Shown: in pieces, positions 19,049 through 26,776 of the stretch
Numbering within the stretch: position 1 is the stretch's first letter
How the letters are laid out: each line of letters opens with the position of its first letter
Source: Marinomonas phaeophyticola
Lineage (GTDB): Bacteria; Pseudomonadota; Gammaproteobacteria; Pseudomonadales; Marinomonadaceae
Reading direction: 5' to 3'
NCBI RefSeq assembly: GCF_026966905.1
Contig: NZ_JAPUBN010000019.1
Coordinates: 1-64,000 of the forward strand
Length of the DNA stretch: 64,000 nt
Program-made: the position numbers and the translations under genes
The notes under the pieces: model-generated
Seen by the model: only the letters and a program-made list of their open reading frames with translations
What the model was told of the DNA's origin: nothing
Database searches by the model: none

Positions 19049-19660
19049 ATGAGTTTAAAAAAAGACGTAGTAAAACACAGTTTTTTAGAAGATATTCAGG
19101 CTATGGTGATTGGTACTTTACTGATTTCTTTAGGTGTTACCATGTATGGAGAGGTGGGTTTGTTAACTGGCGGAACCGCTGGGTTGGCTTTTCTGGTGCA
19201 ATACTCCACATCACTTAGTTTTGGAACGGTATTTTTTGTTATTAATTTGCCTTTTTATTGGTTATCTATCAAACAAATGGGTTGGGAGTTCACCTCAAAA
19301 ACCTTCTTCTCTGTTTTTCTAGTATCGTTCTTTTCTGAAATGACACCTAATTTTATTCAATTTGAAGCAATGAATTCTTTATATGCCAGTATTGTTGGTG
19401 GTTTTTTGATTGGAGCGGGTTTCTTAATGCTTTTCCGCCATAATGCGAGTTTAGGTGGGTTAAATATTCTGGCTCGATATTTGGCTCAAACCCGTGGTGT
19501 TTCTATGGGGAAATTCCAAATGTGTGTCGATAGTGCGGTTATTTTCTTGTCTGTCTTTACTGTAGACTGGATTCTTATTGTTGTATCTATTCTAGGTGCG
19601 ATTGCTCTAAATTCTATTATTGCCGTGAATCATAAACCGGGTAGATATAATATTACCTAA
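19049..19660 (+). CDS. YitT family membrane protein (DUF161)
   Basis: 203 residues, almost entirely membrane helices. The pattern GEVGLLTGGTAGLAFLVQY (about 33-51) and FRHNASLGGLNILARYL (about 130-146) is that of the YitT/DUF161 family. It lacks the C-terminal DUF2179 domain found in many Gram-positive members. The function of the family is not established. The ATG has GAGAGA immediately upstream, and the gene stands alone between the EEP-fold gene and an acetyltransferase. Confidence 0.88.
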   Translation: MSLKKDVVKHSFLEDIQAMVIGTLLISLGVTMYGEVGLLTGGTAGLAFLVQYSTSLSFGTVFFVINLPFYWLSIKQMGWEFTSKTFFSVFLVSFFSEMTPNFIQFEAMNSLYASIVGGFLIGAGFLMLFRHNASLGGLNILARYLAQTRGVSMGKFQMCVDSAVIFLSVFTVDWILIVVSILGAIALNSIIAVNHKPGRYNIT

Positions 19661-19728
19661 TTATCATGGCTTATTGCTTTTATTCACTTAGCCTATACAG
19701 ACATTTTATTATTTTACGAGAAAGATAG

Positions 19729-20256
19729 ATGGTGTTATTAAAGTTAGAAAAACTGGAACCTTACCTAGATGATTTAGTGCTTTTATTGACGGATGCGGTT
19801 GAAAATGGGGCATCAATAGGTTTTTTGCCACCATTAAGTGAAGAAGAAGCGAGAAATTATTGGTTAAAGGTTCAAGAAGAGTTACTTAGTTATGATCGCC
19901 AGGTTTTAGCTGTAAGAGATGAGGATCGCTTAGTCGGGACAATACAAATAGAAACTTCTCCGAAGGCAGATGCACTACATCGTTGTAAGGTTGAGAAGTT
20001 AATCGTATTGCATGACTTTCAAGGTAACGGGTTTGCTAAGGCTTTAATTGAGGGGGCTGAACGTGTGGCCGCATCGATGCAAAAGCAATTAATTTTCTTG
20101 GAAACAAGAACAGAAGACAGCGCTTCTCACCTGTTTACTAAAATGGGTTATATTGCTATTGGGGATATTCCAAATTATGCCCGTGGCGCACATGGAAATT
20201 TAGAAGCAACTACTTTTTTTTATAAAGAAGTCGAGCCTACATTCGAAACTTTTTAA
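19729..20256 (+). CDS. GNAT-family N-acetyltransferase
   Basis: 175 residues with the GNAT fold: an N-terminal helix region, KVEKLIVLHDFQGNGFAKALIEGAE (about 89-113, the acetyl-CoA-binding V-x-x-x-x-[RQ]-G-x-G/A element, here QGNGFA), then RTEDSASHLFTKMGYIAIG. The donor is presumably acetyl-CoA; the acceptor cannot be inferred. It precedes the pseudouridine synthase by 26 bp and may share a transcript with it. Confidence 0.85.
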   Translation: MVLLKLEKLEPYLDDLVLLLTDAVENGASIGFLPPLSEEEARNYWLKVQEELLSYDRQVLAVRDEDRLVGTIQIETSPKADALHRCKVEKLIVLHDFQGNGFAKALIEGAERVAASMQKQLIFLETRTEDSASHLFTKMGYIAIGDIPNYARGAHGNLEATTFFYKEVEPTFETF

Positions 20257-20282
20257 CCATTCATGATCACGAGAGAACTCAA

Positions 20283-20975
20283 TTGAGACTAGATTTCTAC
20301 CTATCCCATGCTGAAGGCATGAGCCGTAAAGACGCAAAATTAAACATTACTAGAGGCCGTATTAAAATCAATAGTACTGTCGTCAAAAAGGCGAACACTC
20401 AGGTTAAAGAAAGTGATGAGGTCACTCTCGATGGCGTTACAGTAGGGTGGCCGTCAGAACGTTATTACATGTTACATAAGCCCGTGGATTATGTTTGTGC
20501 AACGCAAGATGACGAACACGCAACGGTATTGGATCTGATTCCCGCTAATTTACATAAAGATTTAAAAGTAGTGGGGCGTTTGGATATCGATACAACAGGC
20601 TTGTTATTACTTACAACGGATGGTCAGTGGTTACATAAAATCACTTCACCCAAACATGAGTGTTCTAAAACGTATATTGTTCATCTATCTACCCCTATTA
20701 CAACCAATGCAATTACTGAACTTTCTAATGGCATCATGTTACATGGAGAATCAGCCCCAACTTTGCCTGCAGACGTTGAGCTGATTTCAGAAAGGTGTAT
20801 TCGTTTGTCTATAAAAGAAGGAAAATACCATCAGGTTAAGCGTATGCTAGCGGCAGTTGGTAACCATGTTGATACATTGCATAGAGAATCTATTGGCAGC
20901 CTTTCTTTAGGTGAGGAGCTCGCATTAGGTGAATTTAGAACACTCACAGAAGGTGAAATTAACGCTTTAAGTTAA
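20283..20975 (+). CDS. rsuA: RsuA-family pseudouridine synthase (16S rRNA)
   Basis: Isomerises uridine to pseudouridine in rRNA; the RsuA group targets U516 of 16S rRNA. The 230 residues contain an N-terminal S4 RNA-binding domain (RLDFYLSHAEGMSRKDAK...) and the catalytic motif VGRLDIDTTGLLLLTTDG (about 97-114), with the nucleophilic Asp in GRLD. SPKHECSKTYIV and KEGKYHQVKRMLAAVGNHV are also family blocks. It starts with TTG at 20283 behind a GAGAG ribosome-binding site, and the N-terminus aligns with the usual MRLDKFL. A close homologue such as RluE/RluF cannot be fully excluded. Confidence 0.88.
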   Translation: MRLDFYLSHAEGMSRKDAKLNITRGRIKINSTVVKKANTQVKESDEVTLDGVTVGWPSERYYMLHKPVDYVCATQDDEHATVLDLIPANLHKDLKVVGRLDIDTTGLLLLTTDGQWLHKITSPKHECSKTYIVHLSTPITTNAITELSNGIMLHGESAPTLPADVELISERCIRLSIKEGKYHQVKRMLAAVGNHVDTLHRESIGSLSLGEELALGEFRTLTEGEINALS

Positions 20976-21005
20976 ATTTCTGCAATATGCTGTATCATAT
21001 CTTTA

Positions 21006-21049
21006 AGTGAATAAACAAACAGTGAATAAACAAACAGTGAATACACAAG
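21006..21049. repeat. 15-bp tandem repeat, about 2.8 copies
   Basis: AGTGAATAAACAAAC is present twice perfectly (21006-21020, 21021-21035) and a third time partly changed (AGTGAATACACAAG). It occupies the leader just upstream of the DUF2750 gene. Confidence 0.85.
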
Positions 21050-21059
21050 AGAGCATTTT

Positions 21060-21434
21060 ATGTCGCAAGAATTATCTGTTGATCAAAGGGTTATGTTGCT
21101 AGCGTCTCCTGATGACGAGCGTTTGTCGTATTTTTTAGAGCAAGTTAAGAGCTCAAGTCAGCTATGGAGCTTAAGTAACGAACAAGGCTTCGTTATGGTT
21201 GAGACGGACGAAGGTGATTGCGTTATGGTATGGCCTGATGCAGAGTTTGCTGCGCAATGGGCTGTAGATGATTGGGATGATTGCGAGCCAGTCTTAATCG
21301 ATCTAGCTACGTTTAAATCAACTTGGTTACCTAGCTTAATCACGGATGAAGTTTCTATTGCAGTCTTCCCTAATATTGAAGATGAAGGGAAGCTATTAAC
21401 GGCTACCGAACTATCTGAACAATTAGGAAAATAA
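21060..21434 (+). CDS. DUF2750 domain-containing protein
   Basis: A small acidic cytoplasmic protein of 124 residues. The pattern ERLSYFLEQVKSSSQLWSLSNEQGFVMV...VWPDAEFAAQWA...W fits DUF2750, whose function is unknown. The start is ATG at 21060 after GAGAGCATTTT. It sits between rsuA and the bufferin operon but is separated from the latter by 98 bases and has its own leader with a short tandem repeat, so I treat it as unrelated to the RiPP genes. Confidence 0.8.
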   Translation: MSQELSVDQRVMLLASPDDERLSYFLEQVKSSSQLWSLSNEQGFVMVETDEGDCVMVWPDAEFAAQWAVDDWDDCEPVLIDLATFKSTWLPSLITDEVSIAVFPNIEDEGKLLTATELSEQLGK

Positions 21435-21532
21435 AATTACAAAAAAAATGAACTAACTTTTTTCATAGGGGTCTATTATTTCACATGCGCATTAATTAAC
21501 AATTTTTCAAATGAAATTATGAGGCACTAACT

Positions 21533-21883
21533 ATGAAACTTAATTTAAATAAAGCTCTTATCGCTGGCGCAGCCGCTGCGGCTACTTTCTCAACTGTTGC
21601 GGATGCAAAACCAAATGATCAATTATCTATTGCGTCAAATGCTCCAGAAGCAATTAAAGCTCAGTTCTCTGAATGGGTTGGTGGAGAAAGTATTCGTGGT
21701 CGCAAAGACCGTTGCTACGGTATCGCTCTTGCTGGTGACAATGATTGTAAAGCGGGTGCAGGTACAAGCTGTGAAGGTACATCAACAGTAGATTTCCAAT
21801 CTAACGCTTGGACATACGCACCTAAAGGTAGCTGTGAGTTTATAATGACGCCTAATGGTAATGCTTCTAAAAGTGCATTTTAA
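21533..21883 (+). CDS. bufA1: Bufferin-type RiPP precursor (DUF2282, BufA1)
   Basis: 116 residues: a Sec-type signal peptide ([20 protein letters not shown]..., cleavage likely after VADA at 25) followed by a DUF2282 region with four cysteines at 61, 72, 80 and 101, in the family pattern [21 protein letters not shown] and PKGSCEF. DUF2282 proteins are precursors of bufferins: exported, MNIO-modified peptides reported to bind copper through cysteine-derived thiooxazole-type groups. Directly followed by bufB, bufC and a DoxX gene. GAGG lies 8 bases before the ATG. No regulator of the ECF type is adjacent. The operon order and cysteine pattern make the assignment strong; the metal and the exact modification are inferred from relatives. 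Confidence 0.9.
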   Translation: MKLNLNKALIAGAAAAATFSTVADAKPNDQLSIASNAPEAIKAQFSEWVGGESIRGRKDRCYGIALAGDNDCKAGAGTSCEGTSTVDFQSNAWTYAPKGSCEFIMTPNGNASKSAF

Positions 21884-21898
21884 TTCATTGTCGTAACG

Positions 21899-22735
21899 AT
21901 GAGCTTATTACCTTTAAAAGGGTTAGCTGGTATTAATTTAAAGCCTCAGCATTATGATGAGGCTTTAAATTTAATCGACTCAAGTTATTGGTTTGAATTT
22001 CATACCGAAAACTTTTTTGTTGGAGGTGGTCCTCGTTTAGATTACTTACAGCAGGTTGCTCAACGATTTCCTATTAGCTTGCATGGCGTAGGTGCGTCTT
22101 TGGGAAATGTTTTTGATAATTTTTCAGAGCACTTACGAGAAGTCAGAAAGTTGGTGAAACAATTTAATCCTGCTTTAGTATCTGAACATGCGACTTGGTC
22201 GGCCCATCAAGAAAGTTATTTTGCTGATTTATTACCCCTCCCTAAAACCGATCAAGCATTACAGCAATTATGTGATGGTATAGATCGTTACCAGAATGCC
22301 ATTGAACGTCCTATTTTAATAGAAAATCCAAGTAATTATTTGGATTTTGTCTCTGAGTTAGATGAGCCTGATTTTTTAATGGAAGCGGTGAAAAGGACGG
22401 GATGTGGGTTGTTGGTAGACGTAAATAACCTTTATATCAGTCATAGAAATTGCGGTTTGAATATTCAGGATTACTTTTCACGTATTGATCCCAGTGTTGT
22501 AGGCGAAATTCATATTGCTGGCTTTTCGCAAGATGAACAATTCGCTGATGCATTATTAATTGATAGTCATGGTGCCGCCGTAGATGATCAGGTCTGGCAT
22601 TATTTATCTTTATCATTAAAACACTTTGGTCCAGTTCCTGTCTTGTTAGAAAGAGATGATAATATTCCTTCTTTTAATGAGTTGCGATCCGAACGAGATA
22701 TCGCTCAGGCATTGCTGAATTCATTTCGTACTTGA
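21899..22735 (+). CDS. bufB: MNIO-family (DUF692) RiPP-modifying oxidase, BufB
   Basis: 278-residue TIM-barrel, multinuclear non-heme iron-dependent oxidase. Conserved metal and active-site blocks are all visible: HTENFF (35-40), LHGVGASLG (61-69), SEHATW (95-100), IENPSNY (141-147), LLVDVNNLYISH (171-182), GEIHIAGF (202-209) and IDSHG (221-225). In characterised bufferin systems this enzyme oxidises cysteines of the precursor. It acts in the cytoplasm before export. The start lies 15 bases after the precursor stop, so the two are co-translated. Its partner BufC is the next gene. Confidence 0.92.
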   Translation: MSLLPLKGLAGINLKPQHYDEALNLIDSSYWFEFHTENFFVGGGPRLDYLQQVAQRFPISLHGVGASLGNVFDNFSEHLREVRKLVKQFNPALVSEHATWSAHQESYFADLLPLPKTDQALQQLCDGIDRYQNAIERPILIENPSNYLDFVSELDEPDFLMEAVKRTGCGLLVDVNNLYISHRNCGLNIQDYFSRIDPSVVGEIHIAGFSQDEQFADALLIDSHGAAVDDQVWHYLSLSLKHFGPVPVLLERDDNIPSFNELRSERDIAQALLNSFRT

Positions 22736-22741
22736 GGCAAT

Positions 22742-23503
22742 ATGGATACACTAGCTGACTATTTTGATTCTTTTTCTTTATATTTAAAAACGGGCTCCGA
22801 TACTCATATTAGAAAATTTCTTGAAGGAAATAGAAATACGCAGTTTATGTCTATTTACCGAAATGGTTTTCTTAAGTCATGTCTTTCTGCGTTAAAAGCA
22901 AACTTTCCAAGTGTCGTTAACCTTCTAGGAGAGAATTACTTTACTCAAATTGCGAAAAAATACATTGTTGATTTTCCTCCTAGACAAGCCACACTTGTTG
23001 GGTATGGGGATACTTTTGTGACTTTTTTAGCAAAGATGGAACCTGACTTACCTTATTTGAAAGATTTTGCCTTACTGGATTTAACCTGGTTAGCCTCTTT
23101 GAATAGTGAAGAAAGTAAGGTTTGGGATCTATTGAAAGTTAACGACATGATTTCTCAGGAGGTTGATTTAAGCTTGGTTCCCGTTTCTCTGGTTTCTTCA
23201 GCGTATTTAATTGAAGTCGACTATGATTTATTGGATATGTGGCTGCTTTTAAAAAAAGAAAAAAGGTTAAATGAAGCCATCCGCCTTTCTCAAGAAAAGC
23301 AGCATATTATGTTATGGCGATGTTCAGGTGAAATCAGAGCGAGGGTGTTAAAGAAACTTGATCTAGTTTTATTAGAGCATTTAGAGGAAGGAGCGAACTT
23401 GGAAGAGGTAACCTTACAGGCACTACAAATAGAAAAAAACTTTGATATTTCTGATTATTTTTCAGAACTGCTACAAAATCGATTATTAACTTTGGTGTCT
23501 TGA
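22742..23503 (+). CDS. bufC: DUF2063 family partner protein of the MNIO enzyme, BufC
   Basis: 253 residues. The N-terminal segment (FLEGNRNTQFMSIYRNGFLKSCLSALKANFPSVVNLLGENYF, residues about 29-70) matches DUF2063, originally annotated as a putative DNA-binding domain but now seen as the substrate-binding partner of MNIO enzymes in bufferin and related RiPP clusters. DLPYLKDFALLDLTWLASL fits the helical second half. It lies 6 bases after bufB and 7 bases before the DoxX start. No catalytic motif is recognised. Confidence 0.88.
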   Translation: MDTLADYFDSFSLYLKTGSDTHIRKFLEGNRNTQFMSIYRNGFLKSCLSALKANFPSVVNLLGENYFTQIAKKYIVDFPPRQATLVGYGDTFVTFLAKMEPDLPYLKDFALLDLTWLASLNSEESKVWDLLKVNDMISQEVDLSLVPVSLVSSAYLIEVDYDLLDMWLLLKKEKRLNEAIRLSQEKQHIMLWRCSGEIRARVLKKLDLVLLEHLEEGANLEEVTLQALQIEKNFDISDYFSELLQNRLLTLVS

Positions 23504-23510
23504 GGTGTTT

Positions 23511-24050
23511 ATGGGTATTTTTTCAAAGCTCTCTGATTTATATGTGTCCCTTTTTTCCGTTATCAATCAATGGTTGACTCCCATCGTATTGCTTGGTCTT
23601 CGCATACAAATTGCGAATGTCTTTCTTGCGTCTGGTCTTTCTAAATGGAATGGTTTTTTGCAGTTTAATGCGGATAAGTACGATTTGTTCTTGTATGAAT
23701 TTTTCTGCCCTGATCCGATAAGACCAGGTGCTTTATTACTGTGTAACCCAGAGACATTAGATTACGATGCAGGTTCTGGTATAGTCAGTTTTATAGAGCT
23801 GCTTGCTGTATTGGCTGGTGTTGTTGAAGTGGTATTACCTATTTTATTAATTGTTGGTTTCTTGTCGCGTTTTGCCTCTATTGGCTTGATTGGAATGACG
23901 TTATTTATTCAGTTGGCAGTTTTCCCTGAGTGGGGTCATTGGGTTAATCCTGCGTCTTGGTGGTTTGGGGTTCTAATGGTGCTACTTGTTTTCGGTCCCG
24001 GAAAGTTATCGATTGATCGCTTTATTGGGTTAGAGAGACATAAGAACTAA
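23511..24050 (+). CDS. DoxX-family membrane protein of the bufferin operon
   Basis: About 179 residues, four predicted membrane helices. The segment RIQIANVFLASGLSKWNGF and the later VVEVVLPILLIVGFLSRFASIGLI are typical of DoxX proteins found next to bufferin genes. Its job is not established; a role in export, redox or metal handling at the membrane is possible. The frame is open from a GTG at 23505, but the ATG at 23511 has GAGG a few bases upstream and is preferred. Last gene of the bufA1-bufB-bufC-doxX run. Confidence 0.88.
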   Translation: MGIFSKLSDLYVSLFSVINQWLTPIVLLGLRIQIANVFLASGLSKWNGFLQFNADKYDLFLYEFFCPDPIRPGALLLCNPETLDYDAGSGIVSFIELLAVLAGVVEVVLPILLIVGFLSRFASIGLIGMTLFIQLAVFPEWGHWVNPASWWFGVLMVLLVFGPGKLSIDRFIGLERHKN

Positions 24051-24190
24051 GTAACTTATTGTCGTTTCAATATGTTAAAAAGCATGGGTTTATCTGTGTT
24101 TTTTTATGATTTTCATTGAGTGATTTAGCCATTTTAGCCAGTGAAGTTATGATAAAATGCGGTTTTTCAGTGTTAGTATAAGTAGCAAAA

Positions 24191-24718
24191 ATGAAAAACA
24201 AAGTATTGCAACGACAATTAAATACGGAAGTCATCGATTTATTAAATAGGACCAAAAGCCTGTTTTTATCCTCCTTAAATCAGGATGGTTCACCCCATGC
24301 CTCTTACGCTCCTTTTGCTATCAAAGATGATGTATTGCTGATTCTGATTAGTGGATTGGCCGCCCATACTCAAAACCTGCTACGTACCCCTAAGCTATCA
24401 GGGTTAGTTACAGAAGATGAGACTCAATGTGATGATATTTTTGCTCGTTTAAGAGTCTCTTACGATTTTGAAGTGTCTATTGTGGCGGCTCAAAGTGATG
24501 AATGGTATGCCGGAATTCAGCAATTACAAGCTCGGTTAGGATCAAGAGTAGAACAAATTAGTCAATTAGGTGATTTTGTTTTGTTTAAACTGACCCCAAT
24601 AAAAGGGCGTTTTGTAAAAGGTTTTGGCAGAGCGTATGATATTTTAGGCGGAACACTTGCTGGTGAAGAGGTAGTTCATGTTTCTCCCAGCCGCTTGTCT
24701 AACGGAACTCAATTGTAG
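24191..24718 (+). CDS. HugZ/HutZ-like pyridoxamine 5'-phosphate oxidase-fold protein
   Basis: 175 residues with the split-barrel FMN-binding fold: SLFLSSLNQDGSPHASYAPFAIKDD (about 28-52), ISGLAAHTQNLLRTPKLSGLVTEDE (about 59-83), and FARLRVSYDFE. The C-terminal GRFVKGFGRAYDI resembles HugZ/HutZ heme-degrading proteins of gammaproteobacteria. Those use a C-terminal histidine for heme, which I cannot assign with confidence here. No heme-uptake genes are nearby, so function in heme utilisation is only a suggestion. It sits alone, 46 bp upstream of the RutR-like gene. Confidence 0.75.
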   Translation: MKNKVLQRQLNTEVIDLLNRTKSLFLSSLNQDGSPHASYAPFAIKDDVLLILISGLAAHTQNLLRTPKLSGLVTEDETQCDDIFARLRVSYDFEVSIVAAQSDEWYAGIQQLQARLGSRVEQISQLGDFVLFKLTPIKGRFVKGFGRAYDILGGTLAGEEVVHVSPSRLSNGTQL

Positions 24719-24764
24719 CAACGGGTTTGAATTATAAAAATTATTAGTTATAAGGAATGTTCGT

Positions 24765-25403
24765 GTGAGCAAACGACAGGTTAATCGTGAGGAAATATGT
24801 TTACGAATTCTTGAAGCCGCGGAAGTTGAGTTTGGTTTGAAAGGATACAATGGGGCAAGTTTACAGCACATTGCTGAAACGGCTAATTTACCCAAGGCTA
24901 ATATTGTTTACTATTTTGAATCTAAATTAAAGTTATATAAAACGGTTTTAAATAGAATTGCGACTATTTGGAATGATGTGTTTGATAAGGCAACGGTTGA
25001 GGATGACCCTGCGGTGGTATTGGATGAGTTTATTCGAACGAAGCTGGCACAAAGTATAGAGAAACCAAGAAGCTCACGTATTTTTGCGATGGAAGTGATG
25101 CAAGGAGCACATCATATTGATGATTTTTTGACGGACGAATTGAAACCTTGGTTTCAGGGGCGGGTTGCTGTGATTGAAGGTTGGATCGCTCAAGGTAAAA
25201 TGAAGCAAGTTAATCCAGAGAATTTAATTTTTATGATTTGGTCATCAACGCAGCATTATGCCGATTTTGAATCTCAAATAGTTAAGCTAACTGACCAAGT
25301 TAGTTTAAATGAGCAGGGTTTGGAGAGTATTGGCGATACGATTAGCCAAATCATACTTACGGGTTGTGGTTTACAGGTGCCAACACCGGCGGAATCCAAA
25401 TAA
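24765..25403 (+). CDS. RutR-like TetR-family regulator of purine/pyrimidine catabolism
   Basis: 212 residues: a TetR HTH at 10-55 (LRILEAAEVEFGLKGYNGASLQHIAETANLPKANIVYYFESK) and a C-terminal YcdC-type ligand domain. ENLIFMIWSSTQHYADFESQ (about 157-176) is very close to E. coli RutR. RutR responds to uracil/thymine and also controls purine genes. Begins with GTG at 24765, with AAGGA 8 bases upstream. It converges with guaD and shares the intergenic terminator. A RutR-type operator stands upstream of xdhA (30709-30724), so it is the likely repressor or activator of the guaD-xdhBA block. Confidence 0.88.
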   Translation: MSKRQVNREEICLRILEAAEVEFGLKGYNGASLQHIAETANLPKANIVYYFESKLKLYKTVLNRIATIWNDVFDKATVEDDPAVVLDEFIRTKLAQSIEKPRSSRIFAMEVMQGAHHIDDFLTDELKPWFQGRVAVIEGWIAQGKMKQVNPENLIFMIWSSTQHYADFESQIVKLTDQVSLNEQGLESIGDTISQIILTGCGLQVPTPAESK

Positions 25404-25404
25404 T

Positions 25405-25434
25405 AAAAAACCGTTTCACCGGCTGATGAAACGG
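25405..25434 (-). terminator. Terminator of the xdhAB-guaD operon
   Basis: CCGTTTCA and TGAAACGG form an 8-bp stem with an 8-base loop. On the minus strand it ends in a T run (the AAAAAA at 25405-25410). It starts only one base after the RutR-like gene stop, so it may also stop readthrough from that side. Confidence 0.82.
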
Positions 25435-25459
25435 TCTCTGAATTTTAAAATACGTTTAT

Positions 25460-26767
25460 TTAGTCTCGTGAATGAACACATTTACCTGCTGAATAGGTTT
25501 TTAAAATAGAACGATCGTCACCCAAGGTCATGAGTACGAAGAGCGTTTCGTCTAGGCTTTTAGAATGTTCTAAGCGATATTGCAGTAGAGGTGTTGCTTG
25601 ATAATCAAGAATCACAAAATCGGCTTCAGTACCAACGGCTAGATTCCCTATTTTGTCCTCCAGTCGCAATGCTTTAGCTCCGCCTAATGTTGCTAAATAT
25701 AATGATTTGAAGGGACTTAATTTTTCTCCTTGCAATTGAATGACTTTATAAGCTTCACTAAGCGTTTGTAGCATTGAGAAGCTAGTACCACCACCAACAT
25801 CGGTCCCTAACCCTACATTTACATTATGTTCTTCTGCTTTATTTAAACGAAATAAACCGCTACCTAAAAATAAATTGGATGTTGGACAGAACGCGATTGC
25901 GGATCCTGTTTCATTTAACCTATGGTACTCGTCATCACATAGATGAATACCATGAGCAAATACAGAACGTTCACTTAAGAGTTTATGTTGGTCATAAACA
26001 TCCAAGTAATTTTTGCTGTCGGGAAAGAGTGAGCTTACCCATTCGCATTCTTGTTGATTTTCGGATAAATGAGTATGCATATAAAGGTTATCAAATTCGG
26101 CTAACAGCTCTCCGGCTTTTGTGAGCTGTTCTGATGTGCTGGTCGGTGCAAATCTTGGCGTAACGGCGTAATGTAAGCGGCCTTTTTCGTGCCATTTTTG
26201 AATCAACTCTTTGCTATCTTGATAGCTTGTTTCAGGGGTATCGACCAAAAAATCGGGGGCGTGTCTATCCATCATGACTTTACCTGCAATCATTCTGAGA
26301 TTGCGCTTTTCAGATGCTTCAAAGAAAGCGTCGACAGACTCTTTGTGGACGGTGCCAAAAACTAATGCCGTCGTAGTGCCATTACGTAACAACTCATTTA
26401 AAAAAACGTCGGCTACCGAGCGAGCATATTCTTTATCATGAAAGGCTCCTTCCGCAGGGAAGGTATAATTATTTAACCAATCTAACAGTTGTTCACCATA
26501 TGAGGCTATGATCCCTGTTTGAGGGTAATGGATATGCGTATCAACAAAGCCAGGGGTAATAAGGCCATTTTCGACCGTCGTGATATCATCGATATCTTGA
26601 TAGATTGGTAATAGCTCAGAGCTGTCTCCTAATGCGATGATTTTATCATTCTCAACGACTAGCAAACCATCTTCAAAATATTGATAGGATGCCTCAACAC
26701 CGACTTCTGCTGGGTCTGCTAAGTTGTGTAGAATGGCTGAACGCCATGCTTTTACGGATACTGTCAT
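25460..26767 (-). CDS. guaD: Guanine deaminase
   Basis: Converts guanine to xanthine and ammonia, feeding xanthine dehydrogenase. 435 residues, like E. coli GuaD (439). Amidohydrolase motifs are in place: GFVDTHIHYPQTG (about 73-85; zinc ligands HxH), MHTHLSENQQECEWV (about 231-245), FAHGIHLCDDE, FCPTSNLFLGSGLF and GLGTDVGGGTSFSM (terminal metal Asp). It lies nine bases after xdhB on the minus strand and completes a purine-degradation operon. Confidence 0.96.
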   Translation of the reverse strand: MTVSVKAWRSAILHNLADPAEVGVEASYQYFEDGLLVVENDKIIALGDSSELLPIYQDIDDITTVENGLITPGFVDTHIHYPQTGIIASYGEQLLDWLNNYTFPAEGAFHDKEYARSVADVFLNELLRNGTTTALVFGTVHKESVDAFFEASEKRNLRMIAGKVMMDRHAPDFLVDTPETSYQDSKELIQKWHEKGRLHYAVTPRFAPTSTSEQLTKAGELLAEFDNLYMHTHLSENQQECEWVSSLFPDSKNYLDVYDQHKLLSERSVFAHGIHLCDDEYHRLNETGSAIAFCPTSNLFLGSGLFRLNKAEEHNVNVGLGTDVGGGTSFSMLQTLSEAYKVIQLQGEKLSPFKSLYLATLGGAKALRLEDKIGNLAVGTEADFVILDYQATPLLQYRLEHSKSLDETLFVLMTLGDDRSILKTYSAGKCVHSRD

Positions 26768-26776
26768 TGAATACTC

